Assembly (NCBI GenBank): GCA_020633655.1
Contig: JACKDF010000002.1
Location: 186,001-250,000, forward strand
Direction: 5' to 3'
DNA: 64,000 bases
Source: Deferribacteres bacterium
GTDB lineage: Bacteria > Zhuqueibacterota > Zhuqueibacteria > Zhuqueibacterales > Geothermadaptataceae
Shown here: positions 19,010 through 28,885 of the stretch, piece after piece
Layout of the letters: the number at the start of each line of letters is the position of its first letter
Numbering within the stretch: position 1 is the stretch's first letter
The notes under the pieces: generated by a model
Databases searched by the model: none
The model's input: only the letters and a program-made list of their open reading frames with translations
What the model was told of the DNA's origin: nothing
Position numbers and translations under genes: made by a program

Positions 19010-20383
19010 ATGATTTTAAAGAAACTTTTAAGTCTCGTTTTGATTCTTTTGCTTGCCGGTTTTATGGTTGGCTGCGATAAATTCCTGGAAGGTGGAATCC
19101 TTGACAGCGACCCGAACCGCGCGACCGATGCACCATTGTTATCGCTTCTGGCGAGTACTCAGATGGTGACTAATGGTTTTGTTGAAGGCGATATCGGTAT
19201 TTTTGCCAGTTTATGGATGCAACATATTGCTGGTGTTCAACAACAATATAATTCTTTTGAAGTGTACGAAATTACTGCGGAGCAATTCGACGGTGCCTGG
19301 GGTCAAGTCTATATGGAAGGCGGCTTGATCGACATGAACGAAATCGAAGCGCGTGCTACTGAGAATAAATTAAGAACAGTGGCCGGCATTGCAAAAATGT
19401 GCGAAGCGCTGGTCGTCGCCACAGCCGCCGATGTTTGGGGTGATATGCCCTATGCGCAAGCTGCACAACCGAGTAAATATCCCGCTCCAAAATATGATAA
19501 GCAGTCTGCTGTGCACGACGCAGTATTGGCTTTGATCGATGAAGCAATCGCTGATTTCGTCGCCGGACAGGAATACTTTGATGGCAGTTACGATTTCGCT
19601 TTTGGTGGTGATGTCGGTAAATGGATCGAAGCCGCACATACGTTGAAAGCCCGTATCCTGCTCAATTGGGCGAAGGCCAAACCCGGAAACTATGCCCTGG
19701 CACTTGCCGAAGCCCAGCAGGGAATCAGCTCCACAGATGGGAACTGGCAGGCATATCACAGCGTTGCTGTCGGAGAAGAGAATCTTTTTGTTCAGTTTAA
19801 AAGAGATTACGGATACATTCGAGTTGCAGCAAACATTGTTGAAATGTTTAAAGCGAACAATGATCCTCGTTTGGGATTCTATTTTGAACCCAATAGTGCA
19901 GGTGAATATGTTGGCTCTGCGAACGCTGAATACAATGAGAGCGCTATTTGGATGAATCCTGAAACTTTTGGCAACGCCGCATGGCATTATGACATGGTGA
20001 CCTGGGAAGAAAACCAGTTCATTATTGCCGAGTGTCAATACAATTCTAGTAATGAAGGCGGAGCACTTACTACGCTCAATGCTACACTTACCGGTATTGA
20101 GACACGCTGGGCAGATTATCTCGGTGGCGTCAGCATTCCGAAATACACGGGAATATCAGGCAATGATGTGCTCAAGGCGATTATGAACGAAAAGTATAAA
20201 GCGCTGTTCCTTAATCCACAGATTTGGACCGACTGGAAGCGGACGGGTTATCCTGAACTGACAACAGCGGGCAACCGGGAAGTTCCACGACGTTTTCTCT
20301 ATCCGGCTGATGAAGCGAATACCAATACGAATTTCCCTGGTGTTCTCGGACTCTACCACAGGAATGAGAATGATCCGAATTAG
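19010..20383 (+). CDS. SusD/RagB-family nutrient-binding outer-membrane lipoprotein
   Basis: 457 residues with a strong ribosome-binding site (AGGAGGTGAAATC). The lipoprotein signal ends AGFMVGC. The body has features of SusD_RagB proteins: a helical TPR-rich core (AGIAKMCEALVVATAADVWGDMPYAQA), KARILLNWAK and a C-terminal AIMNEKYKALFLNPQIWTDWKRTGYP, which is highly typical of the SusD-like_2 group. It sits on the cell surface as the lid of the SusC barrel encoded 17 bases upstream. A terminator about 230 bases later closes the operon. Confidence 0.92.
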   Translation: MILKKLLSLVLILLLAGFMVGCDKFLEGGILDSDPNRATDAPLLSLLASTQMVTNGFVEGDIGIFASLWMQHIAGVQQQYNSFEVYEITAEQFDGAWGQVYMEGGLIDMNEIEARATENKLRTVAGIAKMCEALVVATAADVWGDMPYAQAAQPSKYPAPKYDKQSAVHDAVLALIDEAIADFVAGQEYFDGSYDFAFGGDVGKWIEAAHTLKARILLNWAKAKPGNYALALAEAQQGISSTDGNWQAYHSVAVGEENLFVQFKRDYGYIRVAANIVEMFKANNDPRLGFYFEPNSAGEYVGSANAEYNESAIWMNPETFGNAAWHYDMVTWEENQFIIAECQYNSSNEGGALTTLNATLTGIETRWADYLGGVSIPKYTGISGNDVLKAIMNEKYKALFLNPQIWTDWKRTGYPELTTAGNREVPRRFLYPADEANTNTNFPGVLGLYHRNENDPN

Positions 20384-20613
20384 TGTCGGAATCAAATCTC
20401 AAAAGGATCTCGGGATTGTGTGACAATCTACGAAAGTTGAGCATGTCGATACAGGTTTGGATTTATCCGGGCACTTCGGCATGCTCAGTAACCGGTTGAG
20501 CCAGGTCTTTTCACGCAATCTCAGTGACGGGTTGAACCGTCTTTTTACACAGTTTGGTCATTTTGAGAAACATTTTATCGAGAAATTATACTCATGTTGT
20601 AATCTCCTTTCAG

Positions 20614-20649
20614 TAGCCCTGTTCCTCCGTGGGAGCAGGGCTATTTTTT
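20614..20649 (+). terminator. Intrinsic terminator of the SusC/SusD operon
   Basis: TAGCCCTG (20614-20621) pairs perfectly with CAGGGCTA (20636-20643), with a 14-base loop and six T following (20644-20649). It lies 17 bases before the next start codon. The 230 bases between susD and this hairpin hold no convincing gene. Confidence 0.8.
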
Positions 20650-20665
20650 AAGAGGAAAAAATAAA

Positions 20666-22663
20666 ATGGTGATCCGATTTTTTAATACGTGGACCATGTT
20701 AATCTGTACTTTATTCTGCCTGGCGCAGCCTGTTCTTTTTGTTTCAGCTAAAGAAAAATCATTCGAAGAAATTGAAAAAAAGCCTGCATACCAGACTGGC
20801 CTGGAAGATTACCAACTGGCATTAGCAGCAATCGATAAAAAAGAATATGATCTGGCTGAAGAGTATTTGCATCGCGTTTTGGCAGAGAATGCTTTGTTTC
20901 AGGAAAAATCGGGAAAATCCGCATGGCAACAGCTCGGTCGTGTTTTAGAATTGCAGGATAAAAAAATGGCCGCAGTGGAGGTTTTGGAAAAGGGAATCGA
21001 TACTTTAAAATCTGCAGGGCTTTCGGACTATTATTTGAATTTTGATTTAGCCCGCATGTACGCGGAGAATCGCATTGAGGGGAGAGAAGCTCTGATTACA
21101 TCTCTGGTGTATGAGGTTTTACAGCATATTACCTATCAAAATCAACCCGACCTTCTCCAACGATTTGTTGATGTTGTCTCCTTTAATCTAAACGAATCCG
21201 AACGTGATCAAATTAAAAAGGCAAGAAATAAGAAACCCGGGGAGCCGGTGCAGACGCTATATAATTTTTTACGACGGGAAGACCCGAATCCGGTCACGGA
21301 ACAAAATGAGTTAATTAGTATCATTTTTCAGCGCGAAGCCGAAGCGAGAGAACGATTTACAACTTATTCTTCCTTAAAAGGCTATGATGAGCGCGGCGAC
21401 ATCTTTGTTCGCCTGGGAAATCCATGGAAAATATATCCCAGCCACAGCGGCACGCCCGGGGAAATGGGCTATGCTATTTATCCTTATGAAATCTGGCTCT
21501 ATACACAAAGGCATCCCGATCTCTATTTCACTTTTATTCGTGAACGCGGTGTGGGTGATTATAAATTGGTGGATGGGGCGGAATCTCTTTTGGGATCTTT
21601 TTACAAAAGGCGGCGTGAATTTTTCAACCGTGGTAATCCGGGGCAGACAGTAACATCTTTGCGTTTTCACCTGTACGAGGAACTCGCTGGATTACATGAG
21701 GATTTCAAGGAAAGGGTCTATCGCCTGCAAGAACAATATTCCGCTGCTGAAGCAGCCGATTATGCCAACGCGCATTTCATCGCAGAAGATCGGGCCCATG
21801 CGGCTTACGTTGATACGCTTATGCAAACATTTGGCTTTGGTGTTGTTGATGTTTCAGAAATTCTGCCTTTGGAATTGAGTGGATCATGGTTCAGTGATTT
21901 GAATGGCGATTTACGTACCGAATTTTATTATTCCCTCCGGAACAGAGATTTGTTCTACGATAAATATGGGGAAAATTTATATACTATTTTACTTGGCGAA
22001 GCTGCGATTTTCGATGAAAACTTCAAACTGGTAGTGCATGATTCCTTAAGGCATAAGGTAAATGTAGGCAATGGGGAGGAATCCCAAAACGGTGTTTTCC
22101 TCAGCCAATGGAATGTTTTATTAAAACCGGGGAAATACAATCTGTTCTTCAAACTGGAAAATCCAAACAGTAAGAAACAATCCACAATTCGCACGGAGTT
22201 CGAGCTGCTATCCCCGCCTGCGACCGGCCTTTATCTAAGCGATATTCAATTGGCTTTAGATATTCACCCCAGTGATGAAAATGGACTCTTCACTAAAAAT
22301 GGCTATTTCATTAAACCAAAAACCAACAGAAAAATACAGAATGAGCAGAATTTCTTTGTTTATTTTGAAACCTACCGTTTATCCCTGGATGCGAACGGAA
22401 AATCAAATTATCAGGCTGAATATATTGTTGAGAAGGAACAAGAGAAAAAACGCCTGTTCGGATTATTGGGGAGCACGCCTGTTACGAAGCGTTTTTATAG
22501 GGACCAAGTGCAAAAAAATGGTCAAAATCCCATTCAGGCAGAGTCTCATAATTTGGCTTTAGGGGATTTGGAGAAAGGTGAATATTCGCTGAAAATAGTT
22601 GTTACTGACCTTAATTCAGGAGAAAAAGCATCTAATGCTATCAGGGTTCAGGTGATAAAATGA
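20666..22663 (+). CDS. GWxTD-like domain exported protein with TPR region
   Basis: 665 residues with a signal peptide (LICTLFCLAQPVLFVSA). The first 150 residues form TPR-like helices (DYQLALAAIDKKEYDLAEEYLHRVL). The middle has YDERGDIFVRLGNPWKIYP ... YPYEIWLY, which resembles the GWxTD domain of proteins from Ignavibacteria, KSB1 and Acidobacteria. The last 200 residues look beta-rich. GWxTD proteins have no established biochemical role. Two GWxTD-type features (the RGxIYIRYG-like start and the YEIWxY end) can be seen, but the name-giving motif is not obvious, so the family call is moderate. Confidence 0.6.
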   Translation: MVIRFFNTWTMLICTLFCLAQPVLFVSAKEKSFEEIEKKPAYQTGLEDYQLALAAIDKKEYDLAEEYLHRVLAENALFQEKSGKSAWQQLGRVLELQDKKMAAVEVLEKGIDTLKSAGLSDYYLNFDLARMYAENRIEGREALITSLVYEVLQHITYQNQPDLLQRFVDVVSFNLNESERDQIKKARNKKPGEPVQTLYNFLRREDPNPVTEQNELISIIFQREAEARERFTTYSSLKGYDERGDIFVRLGNPWKIYPSHSGTPGEMGYAIYPYEIWLYTQRHPDLYFTFIRERGVGDYKLVDGAESLLGSFYKRRREFFNRGNPGQTVTSLRFHLYEELAGLHEDFKERVYRLQEQYSAAEAADYANAHFIAEDRAHAAYVDTLMQTFGFGVVDVSEILPLELSGSWFSDLNGDLRTEFYYSLRNRDLFYDKYGENLYTILLGEAAIFDENFKLVVHDSLRHKVNVGNGEESQNGVFLSQWNVLLKPGKYNLFFKLENPNSKKQSTIRTEFELLSPPATGLYLSDIQLALDIHPSDENGLFTKNGYFIKPKTNRKIQNEQNFFVYFETYRLSLDANGKSNYQAEYIVEKEQEKKRLFGLLGSTPVTKRFYRDQVQKNGQNPIQAESHNLALGDLEKGEYSLKIVVTDLNSGEKASNAIRVQVIK

Positions 22664-22713
22664 ACGCCATAAAAATGGGTGGTAGAAAACGGTTTTTCAA
22701 ATTCAATCGCACA

Positions 22714-22892
22714 TTTAAGGAAGGGTCTGAATTACGAGCCAAATAATTGGAATTTTTAAAACGCAGAAACGCAAAGGCACAGCGATTCGCAGAGTTTTTA
22801 AAAATATTTCCTCTGCGTAACTCTGCTTCCCGGCGGCTCTGCGTTAGACTAAATTTTGTTTTTCATGTTGGCCATAACTCATGGTGTAATTC
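22714..22892. repeat. Dispersed palindromic repeat, copy 1
   Basis: About 180 bases sharing both flanks with 51134-51312: left flank CTGAATTACGAGCCAA, right flank around GTTGGCCATAA, both in the same orientation. The inner part (about 22765-22845) can form a large hairpin (CGCAGAG/CTCTGCG arms). Relative to the second copy this inner part is inverted. There is no coding potential. It looks like a REP/MITE-type intergenic element. Confidence 0.75.
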
Positions 22893-22912
22893 TTTAACAT
22901 AGCCACTTCAAT

Positions 22913-23518
22913 TTAATCAACCTGTGGTCTCTGCAGCAAATACGAACGAAAGCAATCGCAATACAAATTGGTGTGTGCGGTTTTTAAAAATCCTGTTTGT
23001 CGAAAAGCATCTTCAAATTCATACCATGTAAATTGCCCCTGCGCGGGGAAAGCAAACCGTAAATATTTACCAAAAAATTTTACTGTTGAACGGTCGGGTT
23101 CCTCGATGAGCAAATAGCCCCCGGGTTTTAGAACGCGATAGAGTTCCTGTAGTGCCTGGTGCCAGTTTTCAACGTGGTGCACTATACCAAAGGCAAAAAC
23201 AGCGTCAAAGCATGTAGTCACCAGGGGCAATTGTGTTATATCTCCCAGAAAGTAGTCTGCTTCCCCCATGAATCGTCTCGCAATGCGCACCTGCTCGGGC
23301 ATGATATCAAAACCAATGAGACATTTTGGATTAAATGCTTTTTGCAGGAGCTGCAAACTGTATCCGGAGCCACACGCAGCATCGAGTATAATTTTTCTGT
23401 GTAGTGTGATGTTATGAATTTGGAGTAATTTCTGAAATTTCTTTAGTTCGACGAATCGCATGTGCATTCGCCGCAGGGGATTGTTCATTGCGAGAAATTC
23501 CAGCGGGTTTAATTGCAT
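22913..23518 (-). CDS. Class I SAM-dependent methyltransferase
   Basis: 201 residues. Motif I is ILDAACGSGYSLQLLQKAF (about 42-60), the acidic residue of motif II is in LIGFDIMPEQ, and the methyltransf_11-type block DAVFAFGIVHHVENWHQALQELYRVLKPGGYLLIEEPD follows. This is a Rossmann-fold SAM enzyme of the UbiE/small-molecule type. The substrate is unknown. It stands alone on the minus strand between a repeat element and sbcD, so context does not help. Confidence 0.85.
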   Translation of the reverse strand: MQLNPLEFLAMNNPLRRMHMRFVELKKFQKLLQIHNITLHRKIILDAACGSGYSLQLLQKAFNPKCLIGFDIMPEQVRIARRFMGEADYFLGDITQLPLVTTCFDAVFAFGIVHHVENWHQALQELYRVLKPGGYLLIEEPDRSTVKFFGKYLRFAFPAQGQFTWYEFEDAFRQTGFLKTAHTNLYCDCFRSYLLQRPQVD

Positions 23519-23725
23519 AGTCTAACTGTTTTGTTGTGTTTTTTAATTGGATTTGCTAAACAAACGCCCCATTGTTGGAGAGTCATCCTGAAATTATATT
23601 CAGTTGCATCATTTAGCATTTGTATTAAATTCATCTTATTCATGCTACTCGATTCAATACAGCTCTGTGCAGCATGAAATCAAGATAACAAAAAAACTGT
23701 TAATTTCCCATGAGGGGACTCACGA

Positions 23726-24946
23726 ATGCGTTTTTTGCACACTGCCGATTGGCATCTCGGCCACCATTTATGCGATAAGGACAGGGAAGAGGAGCACAGC
23801 CGGTTTCTTGATTTTTTACTGCACACTATTCATGAGCAGGCAATAGACGTTCTTCTGATCGCAGGCGATATTTTTGATAATGCCAATCCCCCGAATTCTG
23901 CCCTGCGTATGTACTATAATTTTCTCAAATCCCTGACCCAAACTCACTGCAAACAGACCGTTATTATCGGCGGCAATCACGATTCGGTTTCCACGCTCAA
24001 TGCGCCGAGAGCATTACTGCAAAGCTTCAATATTTCTGTGATTGGTGGAGCAACAGAGAATTTACAGGATGAAATAATTGAAGTAAAGGATGATTCAGGA
24101 ATTGGTCAAGCGGTCATCTGTGCGGTGCCCTACCTTCGCGATCGTGATATTCGCAATGCGGTGGCCGGCGAGCTTTATGAAGAACGGGAAAAACGCATTA
24201 AACAAGGCATCGCAACACATTATTCGGATTGTGCAAAAATGGCTCAGGAAAATCTACCCTTCGGTTGTCCACTTCTGGCCACCGGTCATTTGTACGCCGC
24301 AGGTGCCCGAACTTCTGATTCAGAGAAAGATATTCATATCGGTAATCTCGGCCAGATAACTGCGGACGCTTTCCCAAAGGCCTTTGATTATGTGGCACTT
24401 GGGCATTTACACCGGCCGCAAAAGGTTGGTGGAGAGGAGCGAATCCGTTATAGTGGATCACCTGTTCCCCTCAGTTTCAGCGAAATCGATGATAAGAAAC
24501 AGGTTTTGCTCATCGAATTTGAGGGGAAAAATCTACTAAATATAACCCCGATTGATGTGCCCATTGTGCGGCGTTTACGTCGCTTTAAAGGCAGCATCGC
24601 ACAAGTTCAGACAGAACTTGAACTATTTGAAAATGGCCCCGAAGCGCTGCAATGTTGGGCAGAAGTGCAGTTGGAACTGGATAAATTCACGCCGGATGCC
24701 GACGAGCAGGTACGCAGTTTTGCAGCGGATAAAAACCTGCAGATACTCAAAGTCAGTGCAACTTATACTTCCGCCTTGGCATCGCTGGCAGAACAAACGG
24801 AAATTGCAGATTTGAGTGAATTGAAGGTAATGGATGTTTTCACGCGTCGTTGTGAGGGCCAGAATCTCGATGAGGCTGATCAACAGGAGATGACACTGCT
24901 TTTTTCGGAATTGCTGTCTGACATGGAGGAGGAAAAAACACGATGA
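23726..24946 (+). CDS. sbcD: Exonuclease SbcD, nuclease subunit
   Basis: 406 residues, the usual length. The calcineurin-like phosphoesterase core has FLHTADWHLGHHL, LIAGDIFDNANPP, IGGNHDS and GHLHRPQ, which carry the metal ligands. The C-terminal capping domain follows. SbcD (Mre11 homologue) with SbcC cuts hairpins and processes double-strand-break ends. Its stop overlaps the sbcC start by 4 bases (ATGA), so the subunits are coupled. The many long palindromes in this window would be natural SbcCD substrates (inference). Confidence 0.95.
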   Translation: MRFLHTADWHLGHHLCDKDREEEHSRFLDFLLHTIHEQAIDVLLIAGDIFDNANPPNSALRMYYNFLKSLTQTHCKQTVIIGGNHDSVSTLNAPRALLQSFNISVIGGATENLQDEIIEVKDDSGIGQAVICAVPYLRDRDIRNAVAGELYEEREKRIKQGIATHYSDCAKMAQENLPFGCPLLATGHLYAAGARTSDSEKDIHIGNLGQITADAFPKAFDYVALGHLHRPQKVGGEERIRYSGSPVPLSFSEIDDKKQVLLIEFEGKNLLNITPIDVPIVRRLRRFKGSIAQVQTELELFENGPEALQCWAEVQLELDKFTPDADEQVRSFAADKNLQILKVSATYTSALASLAEQTEIADLSELKVMDVFTRRCEGQNLDEADQQEMTLLFSELLSDMEEEKTR

Positions 24947-27900
24947 AAATACGGCGTGTCAGCTTTCTCAATATCAATAGTTTACGCGGGCTATGGGAGA
25001 TCGATTTCACCAAACCGCCTCTTTCCGAAGCCGGATTGTTTGCCATAACGGGGCCAACCGGTTCCGGCAAAAGCTCCATTCTCGATGCCATCACTGTTGC
25101 GCTTTACGGTGAAGTACCGCGATACGGTAAGCGGGGTTCTGAGGAAATTATGACGCGTCACACAGCGGAGAGCTTCTCAGAAGTCGAGTTTGAAATTCGT
25201 GGCGAACTCTACTGTTCAAAATGGTCCATTTACCGCGCCAGAAAACAAGCGGAGGGGAAACTGCAGCCGGTGAAGATGGAATTGTTTGATGTGCAATCAA
25301 ACACTTTTTTTGATTTGAAACCGAGTGAAGTCCCGGTAAAAATTGAAGAAATAACCGGCCTCGACCGCGACCGTTTTATGCGTTCAGTGATGCTGGCCCA
25401 GGGCGATTTTGCAGCATTTTTGCAGGCACGGGAAAAAGAGCGCGGTGAGCTATTGGAAAAAATCACAGGATTGGAAATTTATTCGGAAATCTCCAAACAT
25501 GCTTTTGAGCGCGAAAAACTGGAAAAGCAAAACCTAACAGATTTGGAAAATAAAATTGATGCCAGCCGCCTCCTTAGTGACGAGGCAAAAAACGGGTTAT
25601 CACTAAAACAAAATGATCTGCACGTGCAGATAAAACAAGCGAAACAGCATATTTTACAACTGCAAAAACAGGAAGAATGGCTGGCTAAGCTGGATAATTT
25701 AACTACAGAAATCGAGGAGATTACAGCAGAGATCGAAGCCAATAAGGCGCAACAATTGGAATTTCAACCGGAAGCGAATCGCCTGCAAAAACATTTTGAT
25801 CTATTGCCACTACAGGGTGAATTCCTGGTATTGGAAGAAAAGTTAGCACAAATAGTACTGAATCAAAAAGAAATTGCTGTTCTCAGTGAGCGCACAAAAA
25901 CAACAGGCTTGGAGCTGGAAAAACTGCACACAACGCTCCAGGAAAAACAAGAGGCAGTAAGGGCGGCAGAAGCGAAAGCGAAACAGGATGAACCTTTAAT
26001 CGAAAAGACCAAAGGCCTGGACAAGGACATTGATCATAGGAATAAAATTGTTGAGGAAAGAAAAACGAGCTTTCAAAAGGCTGAAGCAGATTTTAAAAAG
26101 AGTAGTGCCCAATTACACCAAATTGAGCAGGATTTGGAAAAACTTGCGGTTCAGATTTCTGAAAACGACGGATGGTTGCAGCGCCATACTGCCTTTGCAG
26201 ACCTTGAAAAAGAATGGGGTGGGATTACAAAATCCTTATCGCGTATCGATGTCTTGAGGAAGGAATATGCGGAGGCGGACACAGAGTATGCCCTTTATTC
26301 CAATGATATTGCACATCTTGAAAAACAGCGGAGTGATGTTCACCATTCCTTGAATGAAATTGCACCGACGCTTGCGCAAATCAGCTTGAAATTGCAGAGT
26401 TTACAAAAACAACATCAGGAACTTCTTGCGGGCAAAACAAGAGAGAACCTGGAGCACGAATTGCGTTCGCTCACTTCCCGTAGCACGACCCTGGTCCTTT
26501 TAAGAGAAATAGCCGAGCGCTTCCAAAACGTGCAACAAGCAGGAAATGAAGCAGAACTCGCTGTAAAAAAATGGCACGCTGCGCTGGCAAATGTGCAAAA
26601 TGAAGTGGAAAAACGATCCCTTGAATATGAACAGGCACAACAACAAAGGGAGTTATGCCAAAAAATTGTCGACCAAAACCGTCAGATTGTGGATTTGGAA
26701 AAACAAAGGCAAAATTTAATTGAGGGCGAAGCCTGTCCGCTATGTGGAGCGCTCCATCATCCGTTTGCATCCCATACACCGGATTTTGCCGAAGACGAGG
26801 ATGAGCATAAGCTGAAAATGCAAATTGAACTTTGTGAGTCATTGCAGGATTCTATCATAAAATTGCAAAATGAAAAGACGGAATTTAATGCCAACCTCCA
26901 CCATGAACAGAGAAACGTGCTCAAAACACAAACAGATCGGCAGGATTTGCAGAAGAATTTTTCCAAGTACGATGCACAGTTGGGAAGCACATTTCGCATT
27001 GAAGAAGGGAATGCTTTGCAAAGTGCGTTAGAGCAATTGCAGGAAGATCAATCTGCACTGGAATCCCGGCTAAAATCAATTAATGCGTTTGAAGCTGAAC
27101 TCCAGCAATTGACACGGGAGGAAAATGAGAACCGGCAGAAGGAAATTCGACTTTCCAAGGAACTTGAATCGTTGGATACACAGATTAAAGAGAAATTAAC
27201 TGAGCTAATGAAACGGGAGAAATCCCGGAGCGAGAAAATTGCAGAAGGGAAAGACGAAAAGACGAAACTCGATGCGTTGCTGCAAAAGTACGGCAGCAAA
27301 ACACCAAAACCGGAAGATCGTGCAGGATTCGAAGAACGCATGCTCGGTATCATGGAAAAATACAGAAGCAGTATAGAGCTCCAGCGCGAATTAAAAAAGC
27401 AACAAAGTGTGTTGAAGGCACAAATTACTGCGGAAGCGAAGACCAATTTGGAAAAGAAAATGCAGAGCGAAGCCTTTTTAAAAACACTGCAAACAGAAGA
27501 GACGCTGTTGCAAGAGCTGCAAAAAGAACGTTTGGCTTTATTTGGGAACCGGGATCCGCAGCAGGTGACAGAGGAGAATCGGCAAGCTGTAATTAATGCA
27601 ACGGCTTTTTTGGAGCAGGTAAGGGAGTATCACGCGCAACAGAAATCCGATTTCGCGAAGCTGGAAGACAGGCTTGCCAATGCAACCGATCATCTTGAAA
27701 AATCGAAAAGCAGCTATACAAAACTGGAGCAGGCATTTCTGCACAAATTGTATGAAAAAGGCAGTGCATCCAGGGATGCCTATCGTGCTGCGATTTTGAG
27801 CGAGGAAGAAGTGACGGGCATTCAAAGGCAACAAAAATTACTGGAGGAAAGTGCCGCCCGACTCGCCGGTAGTCTTGAAAAATCGCACAGATCATTTGAG

Positions 27901-28611
27901 CTGGAAAAATCAAAAAAACTCACAGAACTCGATAAAAACACCCTTGCTGAAAAACGGCAGGAATTTGAAGCCAAGCGTTCAGGCCTGGAGCGTGAAACAG
28001 GGGAGATTAGCGAACGCTTGCGACAGGATGCGAATCTGAAAAATGCATTTGCTGCCCTTACCGAAAAAATAGAAGAACAACGCGCTATCTGGCAGAAATG
28101 GCGCCGCTTGTCAGAAATTATTGGCTCCGCAGATGGATCGAAGTTCAGCCGCTTCGCCCAGGGTTTAACCCTTGCGCGGCTTGTGCAGTTGGCGAACATT
28201 CATCTGCGAAAATTGCACGATCGCTACGCGATTTTCAAAAAGCCGGAAACCGATCTTGAACTGGAAATCATCGATAAATACCAGGCCGACACCGTGCGGC
28301 CCATGCGTAGTCTCTCCGGCGGCGAGAGTTTTCTCGTCAGCCTGGCGCTTGCCCTCGGTCTTTCCGACCTTGCCAGTCGCCGCAACCGCATCGATTCGCT
28401 GTTCATCGATGAAGGCTTCGGTACCCTCGACGCCGATACGCTGGAAACCGCCATCTCAACGCTGGAAAACCTGCAGCAGTCGGGTAAATCCATCGGTATC
28501 ATCTCCCATGTGCAGGCACTGAAGGAGCGTTTGACGACACAAATCCAATTGCAGAAGCAGAGTGGTGGGGTAAGTACACTGGAAGTGGTGGATGAGATTG
28601 TTCGAGGTTAG
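24943..28611 (+). CDS. sbcC: Exonuclease SbcC, SMC-like ATPase subunit
   Basis: 1222 residues. The N terminus has Walker A GPTGSGKSS in an SMC/RecN-type lobe starting KIRRVSFLNINSLRG. Two long coiled-coil arms (about 190-590 and 640-1040) flank a zinc hook CPLCG (about residue 604). The C-terminal lobe has the signature LSGGESFLVSLALALGLSD and Walker B LFIDEGFGTLD. It is the Rad50 homologue that, with SbcD, forms an ATP-dependent nuclease acting on hairpins and DNA ends. All key motifs look intact. Confidence 0.95.
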   Translation: MKIRRVSFLNINSLRGLWEIDFTKPPLSEAGLFAITGPTGSGKSSILDAITVALYGEVPRYGKRGSEEIMTRHTAESFSEVEFEIRGELYCSKWSIYRARKQAEGKLQPVKMELFDVQSNTFFDLKPSEVPVKIEEITGLDRDRFMRSVMLAQGDFAAFLQAREKERGELLEKITGLEIYSEISKHAFEREKLEKQNLTDLENKIDASRLLSDEAKNGLSLKQNDLHVQIKQAKQHILQLQKQEEWLAKLDNLTTEIEEITAEIEANKAQQLEFQPEANRLQKHFDLLPLQGEFLVLEEKLAQIVLNQKEIAVLSERTKTTGLELEKLHTTLQEKQEAVRAAEAKAKQDEPLIEKTKGLDKDIDHRNKIVEERKTSFQKAEADFKKSSAQLHQIEQDLEKLAVQISENDGWLQRHTAFADLEKEWGGITKSLSRIDVLRKEYAEADTEYALYSNDIAHLEKQRSDVHHSLNEIAPTLAQISLKLQSLQKQHQELLAGKTRENLEHELRSLTSRSTTLVLLREIAERFQNVQQAGNEAELAVKKWHAALANVQNEVEKRSLEYEQAQQQRELCQKIVDQNRQIVDLEKQRQNLIEGEACPLCGALHHPFASHTPDFAEDEDEHKLKMQIELCESLQDSIIKLQNEKTEFNANLHHEQRNVLKTQTDRQDLQKNFSKYDAQLGSTFRIEEGNALQSALEQLQEDQSALESRLKSINAFEAELQQLTREENENRQKEIRLSKELESLDTQIKEKLTELMKREKSRSEKIAEGKDEKTKLDALLQKYGSKTPKPEDRAGFEERMLGIMEKYRSSIELQRELKKQQSVLKAQITAEAKTNLEKKMQSEAFLKTLQTEETLLQELQKERLALFGNRDPQQVTEENRQAVINATAFLEQVREYHAQQKSDFAKLEDRLANATDHLEKSKSSYTKLEQAFLHKLYEKGSASRDAYRAAILSEEEVTGIQRQQKLLEESAARLAGSLEKSHRSFELEKSKKLTELDKNTLAEKRQEFEAKRSGLERETGEISERLRQDANLKNAFAALTEKIEEQRAIWQKWRRLSEIIGSADGSKFSRFAQGLTLARLVQLANIHLRKLHDRYAIFKKPETDLELEIIDKYQADTVRPMRSLSGGESFLVSLALALGLSDLASRRNRIDSLFIDEGFGTLDADTLETAISTLENLQQSGKSIGIISHVQALKERLTTQIQLQKQSGGVSTLEVVDEIVRG

Positions 28612-28717
28612 GACCATTTATAGCATACAACGGTTAAGATAGAAGTGAGTAGGCATCGTTTTCGGCAAGAACTGGCTTCTATGAGGACATTTTTTGAGAA
28701 CTCAATTTAAAGTGGTC

Positions 28718-28824
28718 ATTCCGGCAAGCGTTTAGCCGGAATCCATTTCCTTCCGCTTCAACCAAACTGGATTTTGCAAGACGGAACTCCGTTTCAGCCA
28801 ATGTTGTGCTGAAACGAAGTCCCG
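28718..28824. repeat. Two intergenic hairpins after sbcC
   Basis: ATTCCGGC (28718-28725) pairs exactly with GCCGGAAT (28735-28742). A second stem, about 28782-28798 with CCGTTTCAGC, pairs with GCTGAAACGAAGTCCCG (28808-28824). No T-run follows, so they look like REP-type palindromes rather than standard terminators, although they could protect the 3' end of the sbcDC transcript. Confidence 0.5.
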
Positions 28825-28885
28825 TGAAGGAAAATGAAGAAAATTAGCCTGTTTTCGGATGGACTTTACTTCCTTGTCATAAACA

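Noticed and set aside
19370..20038. A 222-residue minus-strand frame inside susD
   Set aside because: It overlaps a confidently assigned SusD gene and shows no family features.
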